A model generated the notes under the pieces. The model was given only the letters and a program-made list of their open reading frames with translations, did no database searches and was not told where the DNA came from. A DNA stretch of 64,000 bases from Heliopora coerulea. Its lineage: Eukaryota > Cnidaria > Anthozoa > Scleralcyonacea > Helioporidae. Of the stretch, positions 37,145 through 47,819 are shown piece by piece (the first letter of the stretch is position 1; each line of letters starts with the position of its first letter). Location of the stretch: assembly GCA_030142905.1 (NCBI GenBank), contig JASJOG010000044.1, forward strand, positions 793,001-857,000. The letters run 5' to 3'. The position numbers and the translations under genes were made by a program.

Positions 37145-38475
37145 CTTGATGTCGTTAAATAAACTGGTGCAAAGTCCTCCAGCCATCGGAAGTAATTTTA
37201 TTTTCAGCACAAATAAAAGTCACTGAACAATTCACCGAAAAACTCGTTTTTTGATCGAGATCCAGAATGTGTTCCTTAGGACAACATTTTGGAGGGCTGA
37301 TAAACCATTTCCAGTGATGTTCGGAGCAATGAATACACAGAAATGTGCTGACTTCAGTTGATCTTTTGTTTGGTTTCGATTGTTGCTGGGTGACGTCGCC
37401 CATTCAGTTTTTTTGCAGGGACAATCACCTTTTATGACTTCCCCCAACTTCCGACGACACTTGTTATCGTAGTTCTGAAACCCTGCTGCAGGTCGAACTC
37501 GTGGTCTTAAGTTCTGTGGACACACAGACTAGTTATGCATGCTCGCTGAGAAACAGATAAAATGAAACGAACTTCTTTCAGTTTCATGCTTAACATTTTT
37601 AATTCAAGACAGTCAAATAGTTCGTCCGTCTTTTCATGAATACATCGTATTAAGCGTTTCGTCAAATCGGTAATATATTCGGTTTTCCAGATTATTTTGA
37701 AATCCTCCAAATTTTATTGGGAGTATGTAGCTAGGGAAGTGGTGTCAATGAATGTTCATTAAACAGTACGGACACACGTTGGCATTATTGAACTCTATAA
37801 TTTCAATGTCCATTTTAGTATATGAAAAGGGAATGTATCAATATTACACTAGTTCTACTTATAAGCCAACCTTTTCCTTCATAGTCTTAATTTTCCCTAA
37901 TTTTACCCAAGTAATGATTTGAAAACTTTGAAGTTTTCTCAGGGGTTAAGAATAATGTAATGATCATCCAAGTATTACCTGTTACCTAAATGAATGGGTG
38001 TTTCTTAAACGTGGTAACAGGACATTATAAGAAAGGTGATCGGGGGCAGTTGTTTTGTTGATACAGGAACTGTCTTTCTTTTAGAATAGTTATTGATAAA
38101 CAGTGTGGCAGTCTAACGCCAAGACTGCCTCCTAGACATAATTTTGTGACATTCTATCCCAGCACATGGCTGCTGCTTAAATGGAAATGCGTGCAGGCAA
38201 ATTACGCTGGCTGATTTTAACTGCGGTAGTAAAGTTGATGGAAAAACTTTTATTTAAGTTCTCGATACCAACATCACAAGCATGGAAGGACTTGAGAAGA
38301 AATGTTCTGAGTAGTGAATGTATTTGATTTATAATACTTGGGTGTGCCTACAAATTCCATGAACTATTACTGTTGTTTCATAATAAATAGAGATATTGAA
38401 TGTGAGAAGCGGAAGCCTGTGGTGGGTTATGTTGACATGGCTTTGAAACGCTCTATAACATCCCGATGGATGTTT

Positions 38476-38720
38476 TAAGTAATACTTCAAACACGAGTTG
38501 GTGTTCTTCCTCCGATTTCTAAATACAGAGAAACGAATTTAAAAACGGGGCGAACCCGAACTTTTTTTAACGAGTTTCGAGGTATTTAGAAATAGGAGAA
38601 AGAACACTTAACTTAAGAACACTGTTTGAAATTACTTCTCAAACGAACCAGTATTTTAGGCGAAAATCCAGCAGAAAGTTGGCAAAGTTCAGCTGTATCC
38701 TTCCTCCGATTTCTAAATAC
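38476..38720. repeat. Foldback repeat with a third direct copy of its arm
   Basis: 'ttcttcctccgatttctaaa' (from about 38503) is inverted as 'tttagaaataggagaaagaa' (to about 38605). Outer arms 'agtaatacttcaaacac' and 'gtttgaaattactt' extend the hairpin. The arm motif appears again in direct orientation at about 38699-38720. No coding capacity. Confidence 0.6.
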
Positions 38721-40508
38721 TGATTAATTATGTATTTCTTTTGTTTTTGCTTTATGAATTATTAATGAGTTTGTGAAAGGCAGTTACAAAGCGTAACGGT
38801 GGGTTAGAGTTTCTGAAGCTTGACTAGTCGAATGTTTTAAATAATTAAATGACTCTTGGCAATGATTGTAAGAAACGAAGGCAAAATATCTTACCTCAGC
38901 CATCCATTGAAGACTTTAACTCTTCAGGTTGTTCATGAAACAATGTTTTGATACTACCCTGTAATATAAGAGTATGGTTTTGTCGTTTTCTTAAGAAGCA
39001 AGGGGAGTTCTCAGTTTCTTTGAAAACCTGAAAATTGTAATACTGAAAACATATTATACGATCGACTATCACAGTTTTGGCTGAAACTAGCTATTTGACT
39101 TCTCTAAATAGTATAAACGTTTGAGTCACCTCATACATCCTCAAAAGTTGTTTTGTTCCTTGTTTTGTATTTTTTTTGTATATTTTTTAGTTCTATCTCA
39201 TTCACACGCCCACTAACGTAAATTATATTTTCCTTGTTAAAGAAATAGGGAGTGGAGATAGCGTAGAATTGTTTCTAGTTCCTTAGATAAACTTGTTTTC
39301 TAGTTGCTGTTCAAAAGCGTAGTCGGGAGTTAAGGTCTCTATTTCTCGTCAATGTCAGTAGTTTGAAGTTCACCTGTTAGACATTTCAAATCAAAATGTA
39401 TCAGAACTAAACAAAAACTCAAAGTGGTTAAAGATTTGACACATTGTTTAACCATCTAAATGGAAATATTATACTATAGCTCCAATATTCCACTTAAATC
39501 AGCTACCATACTATCAGTAATGCTTCGAACCCTTAAATATATTATTCTAATGATACTCTAAGGAAGATAAATTCTCTCAAGACGGTGGCCGTCTCTTTAC
39601 ATTTACTCTCGAGCGGATTTCTTTGTTAAGTTAATTTCAATCGTGCATGTTAAGTAATAACAAAACTTCAGCTTACTAACATGAACAAATTCAAATTCGT
39701 TCCTAAGTTAATACTTTCTACAGTAAACATTTGAAATACTAACGTACTTCTCCTTTAATACTATTAAGTAACAGCTAGTAGGTCTCCCGAACTATCTGGG
39801 TCAAAAATACCTTAGGCACTTATAAAACGCCTTTGAATAAGGGATTACCATTACTCTCGGAGGGTATTTTTTATTTTTGGCCGCGAAGAAACATTTTTGT
39901 GACGAGGTCGATAAATATATAATGTGACCCATCAAAAGTAATTTCATTGTCACAACGTCAGTATGCGACGCCAAATAATTATGAAATAATGAGAATGGCG
40001 CAGTAAACTATAAGTCGGTGCAAAGCAGAACTGCAAAAGTATTTTTGATACGCGACATCGCCCACACCCGCAAGAGTCGTTTTCAAGAGTGCAGCTTGGG
40101 TGGTTTGATTGTTTTGATCTTTGTTCACGTGAATTTGATAATGATGAATTTAAGTCATGCCTTATAGAACTTTATTTTATAGAGGAAGAAAAACTTCCTA
40201 AGTCGTAATTAATAAAAGAAAAAAAAATTATCTGCTTTTATTACGTCTTGACGTATTAGAAAATTTTCGATCGTACTTTTAGCTTATGCAACTCTGATTT
40301 TTCAAAGAAACGCCAACGTATTAATCGTAGAGGAAATTTGCCATGATACAGCTTCGTATCGATTTTGACTTCCTCTTGTTGTGATGATCAGAATATATTG
40401 AAAGTAATTATGAATTTTAAACAAATAAAAGGCTGAGTGAACTCTTAACGACCAAGTATAGATTCCACATTCCTGTTCGAGTTTTTTTTAGCCATGATCA
40501 AGGTGAAA

Positions 40509-40517
40509 TATATAAAA
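40509..40517 (+). promoter_or_regulatory. TATA box of peptide gene D
   Basis: TATATAAAA lies 46 bp before the start codon at 40563. The spacing would put transcription start near 40542 ('gagtcagttgtg') with a very short leader. Genes E and F have TATAAAA at the same distance from their start codons, and 'agttgtgaa' just before the ATG is shared by C, D, E and F. Confidence 0.7.
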
Positions 40518-40562
40518 AGCTCAACATCTTGTTTCGTGAGTCAGTTGTGAAACAAGGTCAAG

Positions 40563-42727
40563 ATGAAGCTTTTCATTGTCTTAGCTTTGGGCATTGCCAT
40601 TTTTGGGATCCATTTCAACAGTGGTCGAAGTGAAGAAACACAAGAAGGTGATTTCATGGAAAATCTCAATCTTGATAACTATTCAGATGATGAAGACATG
40701 TATGTATACTATGGTTAATTTATGGTTTAAAATATCTGATATAAATGATACAAGGTAGCTGGTTTTGACGTGTATGAATTAACCGATGGCCCTTCTTGAT
40801 TTCATTTCATACAAATTGTACTTTCCTTATTTCGATTCAGCATGTATTTAATAATTTCGAAATGACATGTAGACGATACGATTAAACTTAATACTTTGGA
40901 CACTTTAGACTTGATGATTTTGGAATGACAAAAGAGAAGGAAAATGATGATGATGGTGATGATGATGATGATGATAAAAATCTAGTAAATCCTGCTCCCG
41001 CGACTCTTACCAACAGGTACTGAATTCAGCTGGTACTCCTTTTTTTAAGATTCACCAAATCGACAAAGAGAGGTAATGAAAATTGTGGCAAAAATTTTGC
41101 CATCCAAACTGCGGTTATGATGATAGTGTCACCATGTCACAAACCACATATGGAGAGCAAGATAATTTTTTGCTTGAACACCAGATCGACAAAAAGGAAG
41201 TATTGCTAGGCATTTATAACGATTTAGCAACTCAAACCATATGAACCGTTTCCTTACCATACCAGGGACGCAACTAGCGATTTTGATGGGTAGGTTCGGA
41301 TGGTAGGTCAAGGCACCGTCAGGGAAATTTGATCATTTCGAGTGAAGTAGATCAACGTGGGTTTGGAAAATGAGGACAAAAGCCTGTCAATAAAATAGCA
41401 CATACAAGATTTCCCAAAAAAGGGCACGGGTTGCTAACCCCCCCCCCCCCTATCCCCACTCTATTTGCGGCCCTGCTTAAGGTGAGCAATATTTTTTTTC
41501 TTGAATACCTGATCAACTAGAAGTGAATATTGCTAGGCATTGATAACGATTTACTGATTCTAGTGTCCATGCATAATATACCATTTCAAAATAAATCGTA
41601 TTTAAGGAAAAAATCAGGCTGACTTTTGTCCAAATTTTATGATAATTAATTTCACATTTTCAGACCAACGTATCAGCACAGATTTTGTTTGAGAGTTTGA
41701 AATTTAAAACATTTCAGCATTTCCGGTAATTTGAGATTTTTAATTATTTTCATTGTATAGCGACAATGTAGCAGGAAAGCCTAAAGCGATGTTAAAGGAG
41801 GCAGACGAACCGAGAAAGTTTAAGAGAGCTCCATTTAGACTACGACGTATTCGTATACGAATTACTAGGCGAAAAGTAAACAAGATCTGCGACTGGGTGA
41901 AAACTGCGCCAGATGGGCTTCCAGGAAGTAAAAGTAAAAAACTACTGGATTGTTTAATGAAAATATTGAATTGAGAAAGGAAGAAAGAAAAGAATGATGG
42001 AAAGACAGAAGAAAGAAAGAAAGAAAGAACGGATAAGAGATAGAAAGAAAGAAAGAAAGAAAGAAAGAAAGGAAAAAGAAATGAAAAAGAAAGTAATAAA
42101 GAAAGAAAGAAACAAGAATAGAAGAAAAAAGAAAGAAAGAACGGAAAGAAGAAAAAGAAAGAACGAAAGAAAGGAAGAAACGAAAGAGGAAAGGAAGAGA
42201 AAGGAAGAAAGAAAAAGAGAGAAAGAAAGGATAAAGAGAGAAAGAGAGAGAGAGAAAAAAGGTAGGAAGAAAAAAGAAGAAAGAGGGAAGAAGGAAAGGA
42301 GAGAGAGAGAGAGGGAGGGAAAGTAGGGAGGGAAGGACGGAGTGATGGAAGAAGAAATGATGAAAGGAAGGAATCAATCAATAAGTACATTAGCATGCAG
42401 GTTAATAACCGGTCAGATTTAACAATTTGAATAATTTTTCTTTGAAGCTGCTAAATTGGTGTGTCGTTTTCCAAAACTTTGATGCGGGGTAGGTGCAAAG
42501 TACATTGTCAATATGGAATTTGTTTTTTTCTTGATTGCTGTTACGTGCAGTTATCAAGAAGTATTGGCAAGTTTTTTTTTTAATAAGTCAAGTACTGTAA
42601 ACTGCAATTGATTTGGAAATTCATTTTCCTCCCAGAAAGCACAGGAGAACACGCAAATTATGGAGAACCACCGCTATCAAATCATTTAGACTACATCAAA
42701 GAGAAATATCAGAAGAAACTCTCCTGA
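40563..42727 (+). CDS. Cationic secreted peptide precursor D (strand-type core)
   Basis: This is the clearest member. Exon 1 (40563-40699) encodes the signal peptide MKLFIVLALGIAIFGIHF and an acidic end. Exon 2 (40909-41016) is Asp-rich (DDDGDDDDDD). Exon 3 (41761-41927) has ADEPRKFKR, then the cationic core APFRLRRIRIRITRRK and the conserved Cys (NKIC). Exon 4 (42636-42727) encodes a nearly neutral 29-residue tail. Phases are 2, 2, 1 and the exons total 504 nt, giving 167 residues. A TATA box sits 46 bp upstream and AATAAA 89 bp after the stop, so this copy looks functional. Expected route: secretion, cleavage after FKR, release of the cationic part. If intron 3 is retained, a TGA at 41972-41974 ends the protein after KKLLDCLMKILN. 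An antimicrobial role is inferred from architecture. Confidence 0.78.
41266..41478. mobile_element. Short non-autonomous DNA transposon (copy 2), intron 2 of gene D
   Basis: It matches 6230-6440 along its length, including 'gatcatttcgagtgaagtag' and a G/C homopolymer near the right end. Termini are 'cagggacgcaactagcga' and 'atttgcggccctg'. It lies between exons 2 and 3 of gene D, while gene C's longer intron 2 shows no obvious copy. Confidence 0.65.
41975..42330. repeat. Purine (GAAA/GGAA) microsatellite, intron 3 of peptide gene D
   Basis: The plus strand consists almost only of A and G in gaaa, aagg and gaga units. It starts about 45 bp past the exon 3 donor and ends about 300 bp before the exon 4 acceptor. 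It is in the same position and orientation relative to the gene as the tracts in A, B, C, E and F. Confidence 0.92.
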
Positions 42728-42815
42728 AGTAGACCGAACTGAAATATTCCAGCTGAATCACATATTTAGAAATTTCACCGTACCTCTGTTGTTTCTAAAG
42801 TAGAATTGAAACGCC

Positions 42816-42821
42816 AATAAA
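42816..42821 (+). terminator. Polyadenylation signal of peptide gene D
   Basis: AATAAA lies 89 bp after the exon 4 stop codon, with a T-rich run (ctttttttatt) shortly after. It supports 42636-42727 as the terminal exon. Confidence 0.7.
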
Positions 42822-43163
42822 AGCTTTCGTAAATCATCATCACTTTTTTTATTACTAAAGATTTATGCTAGAGCAGGAGAAAGAGAGGATGGGCTCAAGT
42901 GAATTTAAAATTAAAAAATCCATTTCCGGAAAAATTGTCAGAGTCAGATCAGAGTCATCGCGATGAAATATACTCGTGCATATCTAGGCCTGTAACTAAA
43001 CAAAGTCTTTTACCAAGACAATAACGCATCGAAAGCCTAAGCCGGCTGACAATTTGAAGTAATAGAGCAGAAAACATACTCCGAATAGAATCATCTAGAG
43101 AATTCAAGATATGAGTAAATGGAAGACGGGAACTAAACTGGTAATATTTCGGTAAAATTTTCC

Positions 43164-43410
43164 CACAATTTTTGGATTCGGTTCGATTCTGGCTCCGTGC
43201 AGTTTCCTGATTAAAACTACCTTGGTAAATGTGCGAAGAGCGTTCTCCAGTTTGTCTCTACCAAGCATCGCAAGGTTTCTCCAGGTACTCTGGTTTCCTC
43301 CTGTAGTAACACTGGATGATGAGGGGTGGCCCTAACTGGACCTCTATGTAGAACAGCTTGGATAGCTGATCGGGTTATCCAGTATAAATAAAGGCACTTT
43401 ACTTTACTTT
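43164..43410 (+). mobile_element. 5'-truncated tRNA-derived SINE in unit 1
   Basis: The copy begins within the tRNA-like head at 'ggttcgattctggctccgtg' and continues through 'ctaccaagcatcgcaagg' to 'ggcactttactttactttt'. It matches the full-length copy at 29562-29850. The same copy is present in units 2 and 3, so it was in the unit before it was duplicated. Confidence 0.8.
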
Positions 43411-43485
43411 TTTGCTTTATTACAAAGTCATTGTCAAACCGGTTTGATAATAATATAATAACATATCTAGAACGATCCTTTTGTG

Positions 43486-43700
43486 GGATAGTAGACATGT
43501 GTCTCGGCAGAAGAGACCGGACTTAATTTTAACCAACCCAATACTCAACTCCTTTGTTCCTATTTGGTTAAGTAGTAACTGATTCTTGCTTGATAGTAGA
43601 CATGTTTATCGGCAGAAGAGACCGAACTTAATTTTAACAAACGCAATAATCAACTCCTTTGTTTCTAACTGGTTAAGTGCTAAACTGATTCTTGCTTTAT
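43486..43700. repeat. 105-bp direct repeat, two copies, downstream of gene E
   Basis: The segment from 'gtagacatgt' (43491) through 'tcggcagaagagaccg' and 'caactcctttgtt' to 'gattcttgctt' is repeated with a period of 105 bp (second copy from 43596). The same pair occurs in units 2 and 3. It lies just beyond the polyadenylation signal of the peptide gene. Confidence 0.75.
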
Positions 43701-43755
43701 CGCCTTTCGCAGATTAAATATATTCACATGAACAACTATTTCGTTTGACACAAAG

Positions 43756-43761
43756 TTTATT
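43756..43761 (-). terminator. Polyadenylation signal of peptide gene E
   Basis: TTTATT on the plus strand is AATAAA on the coding strand, about 230 bp after the gene E stop codon. The equivalent sites in units 2 and 3 are 53755-53760 and 63416-63421. Confidence 0.5.
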
Positions 43762-43988
43762 TTTATACGACTACAACACGGTGCCCAATAACAAGATGTC
43801 AATGAGTGGATTTCACCATAGCTGCCAAACTAAAAGAGCGATTCATCTCTGATGAATTCAAAAGTTATCACTTATTTCATGAATGTGGTTCTATTGTGGT
43901 GCAAAAACTATTCCATTGGTTATTTGTTACGTTTGTGAAGTAAGGACTTTACATTCCTCCTTATTCTTCATTTGCCAGGAGTTTTGTT

Positions 43989-46900
43989 TCACTCTCCGGT
44001 TTGATCCTTCTGAATTGTGGCGTAGTCACTTTCAGTAAGATCTTCTTCAAACTCATGTAACACTGTCCATGGACGTTCTTCATCCATTGCCGAGGGTGTG
44101 TTTTCTGAGAAGTGAAAAAAAGGTTTAAGTACATATATACGTAACTAAGTCCGACAATGTGGGCTAGCATTCCTATATTTGATGAAATCTTACTTTGTTT
44201 TCTAAAGTGGTCATTGAGAAAGTCCCCAGAGCAAATTTTGAAAGCGATTTATGAGTCATCGTGATCACTGGAAGAGCCTAGCGTAGGACGCAGATGAGCT
44301 GCATTATTCAAAAGCAACAAACCCTAACAAAAATTTCATTTGTCTATATGGAATTGGAATGTTTTCGCATATGAAACTCTCATTTCATATGTTAAATCGA
44401 AACCTCCTCACGTGCGAAATATCCAATTTATATGTGAAATGACTTAGTTCAAAATTTTGCATTTGAAACGTTGATACACGAAACCTTTGTTTAAGATATG
44501 AAATTGGAGATTCACATATGAAAATTAATTTTGCTCGTGAAATTTTCATTTCAGGTATAATATTGAAACATTTTCGCATATGAAGTACTATTTTTATATG
44601 TGGAATGACGTGAAATTTTTCTTAAGGGAATATATGCGAAATATTAAAACCTAATGTTTCGTTGCCATTCTTGCATTCAATATCTCTAGAGAGTCACATT
44701 AGAGTCACATCACAGGTTAAACAAGTGAGGACAAGTGGATACTAATCCCAAACATTAACCAATAGGATTTAAAAATGAGAATAAATCTTACAGTGGAGTG
44801 GCAAAGACGATAAATAGACAATATGCGAGAAAGAGAAGTTAAACGGAAACATAACAGGCAGAACAAAATGGAAAGAATGGCGTCGTGTTCTATGCTTGGG
44901 TCTATAACATTCATCACTGGACTACCCATTCCTCCTGGGGAGTGTATCACTGATATGGCTAATGATTCAATGAATAAACTAAGAGCGAGGCAAACTTGGT
45001 TTTATTAATTTTATAAAATATTGAAAATCTTAAACAAAAGTATAGCACCAAAGTCTTGGAGACTGAACGAAAACAACACCTGTAATATAAATTCATAACT
45101 TGAACTGACCTTCATCTCTTCGTTCTATCTTGCATGCCCATTTGACAACTTGAGAAAATGTTTTAGAAAGTTAAGGATTAATAACTTAAGAAAAGTTAAA
45201 AAGCAGACTGAAACCATTACAACCAGACAGCATTTAACCCTTTCCGGTTACTCGTCAAGGGGAGACGTCTTGGACAGGAAAGGCTTGAATTAAACTAAAT
45301 GTATCACGCGTTCGTTAATTCGTTCTTTCATTTGTTCGTCCATTCATTCGTTTCTTCGTTCGTTCTTTCATTCGTTCTTTCATTCGTTCTTTCATTCGAT
45401 CTCTCGTTCGTTCTCTCGTTCGTTGTTTTGTTCGTTCTTTCGTTCGTTCGTTCATTCGTTCATTCGTTCTTGCTTCCTTTCTTCCTTCCTTCCTTCCTTG
45501 TTTTTTTTATCCTTCCTTCGTTGTTTCTCCCGTCCCTTTCTCTTCTTATTCTTGAAACAAATATACCCTTATCCAAATTTTCCTTCACCCTCTCACCCTG
45601 TCTCTAATGCACTAATTCCATCACACTTCCTCACACACTCATTCGCCGAAGTTCCCTGATACTCACTCTCGTTCTAAATCAAGCCCACCTAAAATTTTCC
45701 CTCTGATAATCCATCCGTCATTCATCTATTTACCTTTATGAGCTTTTGGACCTGGATCTGCAAGCTTGCAGGCCTTTTTGACGGCTTTCTTCAATTTCTT
45801 CTTGATCTTCCTGAAAGCCCTTCGCAAACGTCTGAAAAATCGACGTCTTCGTCGACGTCTTCGTCGCCGTCTTCTTCCCGGGAATCTCTTAAACAGTCCA
45901 GGTTCATCCGCTGCATTCGATGTTACTTCGTTTCTCTTCACTGCAGTTTCGCTTTAACGGGAAATTAGAAAGCTCATGTGAAAGACTTCTAGTAACAGCG
46001 CCATTGTTAACCAAAAATAATAAACTGGTTTTCAGGTAATCGTGGACTAGCGCGCTTATTTCCAAACATGGCTGCTTCAAGCAAAAAAAAAATGGATATT
46101 AAATTTTTATTCAGTTAGAGTGATGAAGATTGCTCATTTCATTGCTAGTTGCGGCTTTACGGGAGTCTTGAGGCGTATTGCCAACCCATGCAAACAGCGG
46201 GACAGTTTTGCTAAATGTTGTTTACCACATATTGCTAGCGTTTTTGTATGACAAAGGTTTTTACCCTTCCAAACATAACATGCCCTCAAACTGTGTCCCC
46301 TCAAATTGGTAAACCTGGAGACACCACTGTCCATAGAGTTGCCAACTGTATGGTACAGCTTCCTGATTAATGATGAGGTTATATAGTGTCGTATCACTAG
46401 GTGTGGCATTCTTGGCTTGATGTTAAATTGAAAATGGTATTAATTTAGCCCTTAGGCTGCGGGTCGAGTCCTATAAGTCCCAACATTTGCTCTTATCAGT
46501 TTTGTCCCTGACAAATTGGCGAGCCAAACCACGAAATAAAAGATCAAGTTTATTTATTTTAATATCAAAAGCGAAAAATCAAGATAGGAAAAATAGCCAT
46601 TGTCTATACTTCTTCCCCCCTATCTTTTTCTGAAAGGGAGATCGAAAGTTCACGGGATCGAAATATCTGAACACTTTCACCCCCAATGATCCACCGTTGT
46701 GGGCCAGTAGAGATTGTATGATAGTATTCATTTGCACGCTATGAGTTCACCAAACAGCCTCACTCCCTTCTACATGACAGCCGTAGTTGTGTCTCTGTAA
46801 AGAAATCAAGCACTAAAGGTAACTAAGTGGGCCGTGAGAGGAGATCTTCTAAAGTGCTCGGGAAGTACAGTGTTTAAAAACAACAAAATGCTCTTAGTCT

Positions 46901-47764
46901 TTGTTTTTCTTAAATAGTCAAATATTGATAAAAAAAACAACAAACACGACAATGCAATCCGTTAACCCTTTCCTGTCCGAGACGTCTCCTTTTGACAAGT
47001 AAAATCGTCTGGCTTTAGCCAGAGTAAAGTTAAAAAGTCGGGTACGGACCGGAAAGGGTTAAAGCGATTTAAATCGAATGAAAAATTGTTGCCAAGAACG
47101 CGTTGAGTGCTTTGTTTGAGTGCCTAGGAAGTAAATTGTCGAAAGTGCTTCGCGAAACATGGAGGATTTGACACTTCAGTTAACTTATGTCAAGAACGAG
47201 TGAGGCATTATTCTTTCGCCTGGATGACGTCTGACTGGGGATTGAAAACAATGATAAAATATCAATATTATTATTGATAATGCTTGCAGTTAAATATACC
47301 TCTTTGCCAGGGAATTCGAATCAGAAACTGCGTCGGTGTCTTCTTCTCTGTTGTTCTCATCATCATCATCATCACCATCATCTTCTTCCTTGTTTGAAAT
47401 TTCTTTATTTTCAAATGCATCGTCCCTGGGAAAATTAAAGAATATTTAACGAACTTTATTGAGTCGTGGTTAAATTAAGTGAAAAAGAAAAAAAAAGTAA
47501 AACTTACGCTCTGATAAGAAAAGATCGAGAAACTTGATTTATATCAGTAAACTTAACAATCTAGTGCAACGAAGCCAAATGTTAATTGGACAAAAGTAAC
47601 TGAGTCATTTCTTACATGTCTTCCTCGCTTTCAGGATAGGTTTGATCATTTTCAGGGCTCAATTTTTTAATCCCGTCGATTTGCGATGTATCTTCACATC
47701 GACCCCTGGTGAGAAAGATTCCAAAAGTTGCGACCACCAAGGCCAAAATCGTGTAAAACTTCAT
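43989..47764 (-). CDS. Cationic secreted peptide precursor E (twelve-arginine, helix-type core)
   Basis: Exon 1 (47616-47764) encodes the signal peptide MKFYTILALVVATFGIFL and an acidic linker. Exon 2 (47300-47425) is Asp/Glu-rich with about 19 acidic residues. Exon 3 (45734-45951) has AADEPGLFKR, then FPG, twelve consecutive Arg, then FFRRLRRAFRKIKKKLKK and onward to the conserved Cys (KKAC). Hydrophobic residues recur every three to four positions there, giving an amphipathic helix with net charge near +27 after the FKR site. Exon 4 (43989-44104) adds 37 residues that are acidic (EEDLTESDY), a feature of E-G only. Phases are 2, 2, 1; total 609 nt, 202 residues. TATAAAA lies 46 bp upstream of the ATG. 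The layout of a cationic helix held between acidic segments suggests charge masking until cleavage. Function is inferred. Confidence 0.77.
45300..45545. repeat. TTCG/TTCA/TTCC microsatellite, intron 3 of peptide gene E
   Basis: The plus strand runs as ttcg, ttca and ttctttc units and then ttcc units. On the coding strand this is purine-rich GAAC/GAAA/GGAA. It lies between exon 3 (45734) and exon 4 (44104), as in the other members. Confidence 0.88.
46972..47062. repeat. 91-bp foldback element in intron 2 of gene E
   Basis: It starts 'ttaaccctttcctgtccgag' and ends 'cggaccggaaagggttaa', an inverted repeat, with 'ctggctttagccag' in the middle. It is related to 32240-32700. Confidence 0.75.
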
Positions 47765-47809
47765 CTTGATGCAGCTTCACAACTAGCGTTCTCAACAGTT
47801 AGATGGCCC

Positions 47810-47816
47810 TTTTATA
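47810..47816 (-). promoter_or_regulatory. TATA box of peptide gene E
   Basis: TATAAAA on the coding strand lies 46 bp before the start codon at 47764, matching gene D in spacing. The identical site of gene F is at 57798-57804. Confidence 0.7.
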
Positions 47817-47819
47817 CTT

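Larger units (their letters stand above)
35597..40500. other. Interval between the divergent genes C and D, no gene recognised
   Basis: It contains an hAT-type miniature element (36910-37144) and a foldback repeat (38476-38640). Open frames are short, and none shows a recognisable domain or family-like exon. The two flanking peptide genes point away from each other, so their upstream regions lie at the edges of this interval. Confidence 0.4.

Noticed and set aside
40563..42727. Direct assignment of the peptides to arminins, defensins or damicornin
   Set aside because: The precursor plan resembles arminins, but the core sequence, exon number and tail exon are not recognisably the same. The single Cys excludes multi-Cys defensin-type peptides.
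42636..42727. Reading exon 4 of gene D in the phase that gives a basic peptide (alternative terminal exon spliced straight from exon 2)
   Set aside because: The basic frame needs phase 2 and works for D only. The phase 1 frame after exon 3 stays open in B, D, E, F and G and gives the similar starts ENTP (E-G) and KNAP (C).
44823..45008. 61-codon frame identical in units 1 and 2 (also 54812-54997)
   Set aside because: Conservation is explained by recent duplication, it lies within intron 3 of E and F, and the opposite strand is equally open.
46134..46409. 91-codon minus-strand frame conserved in unit 2 (56120-56395)
   Set aside because: It is inside intron 2 of genes E and F. Identity follows from the duplication, and I recognise no family.
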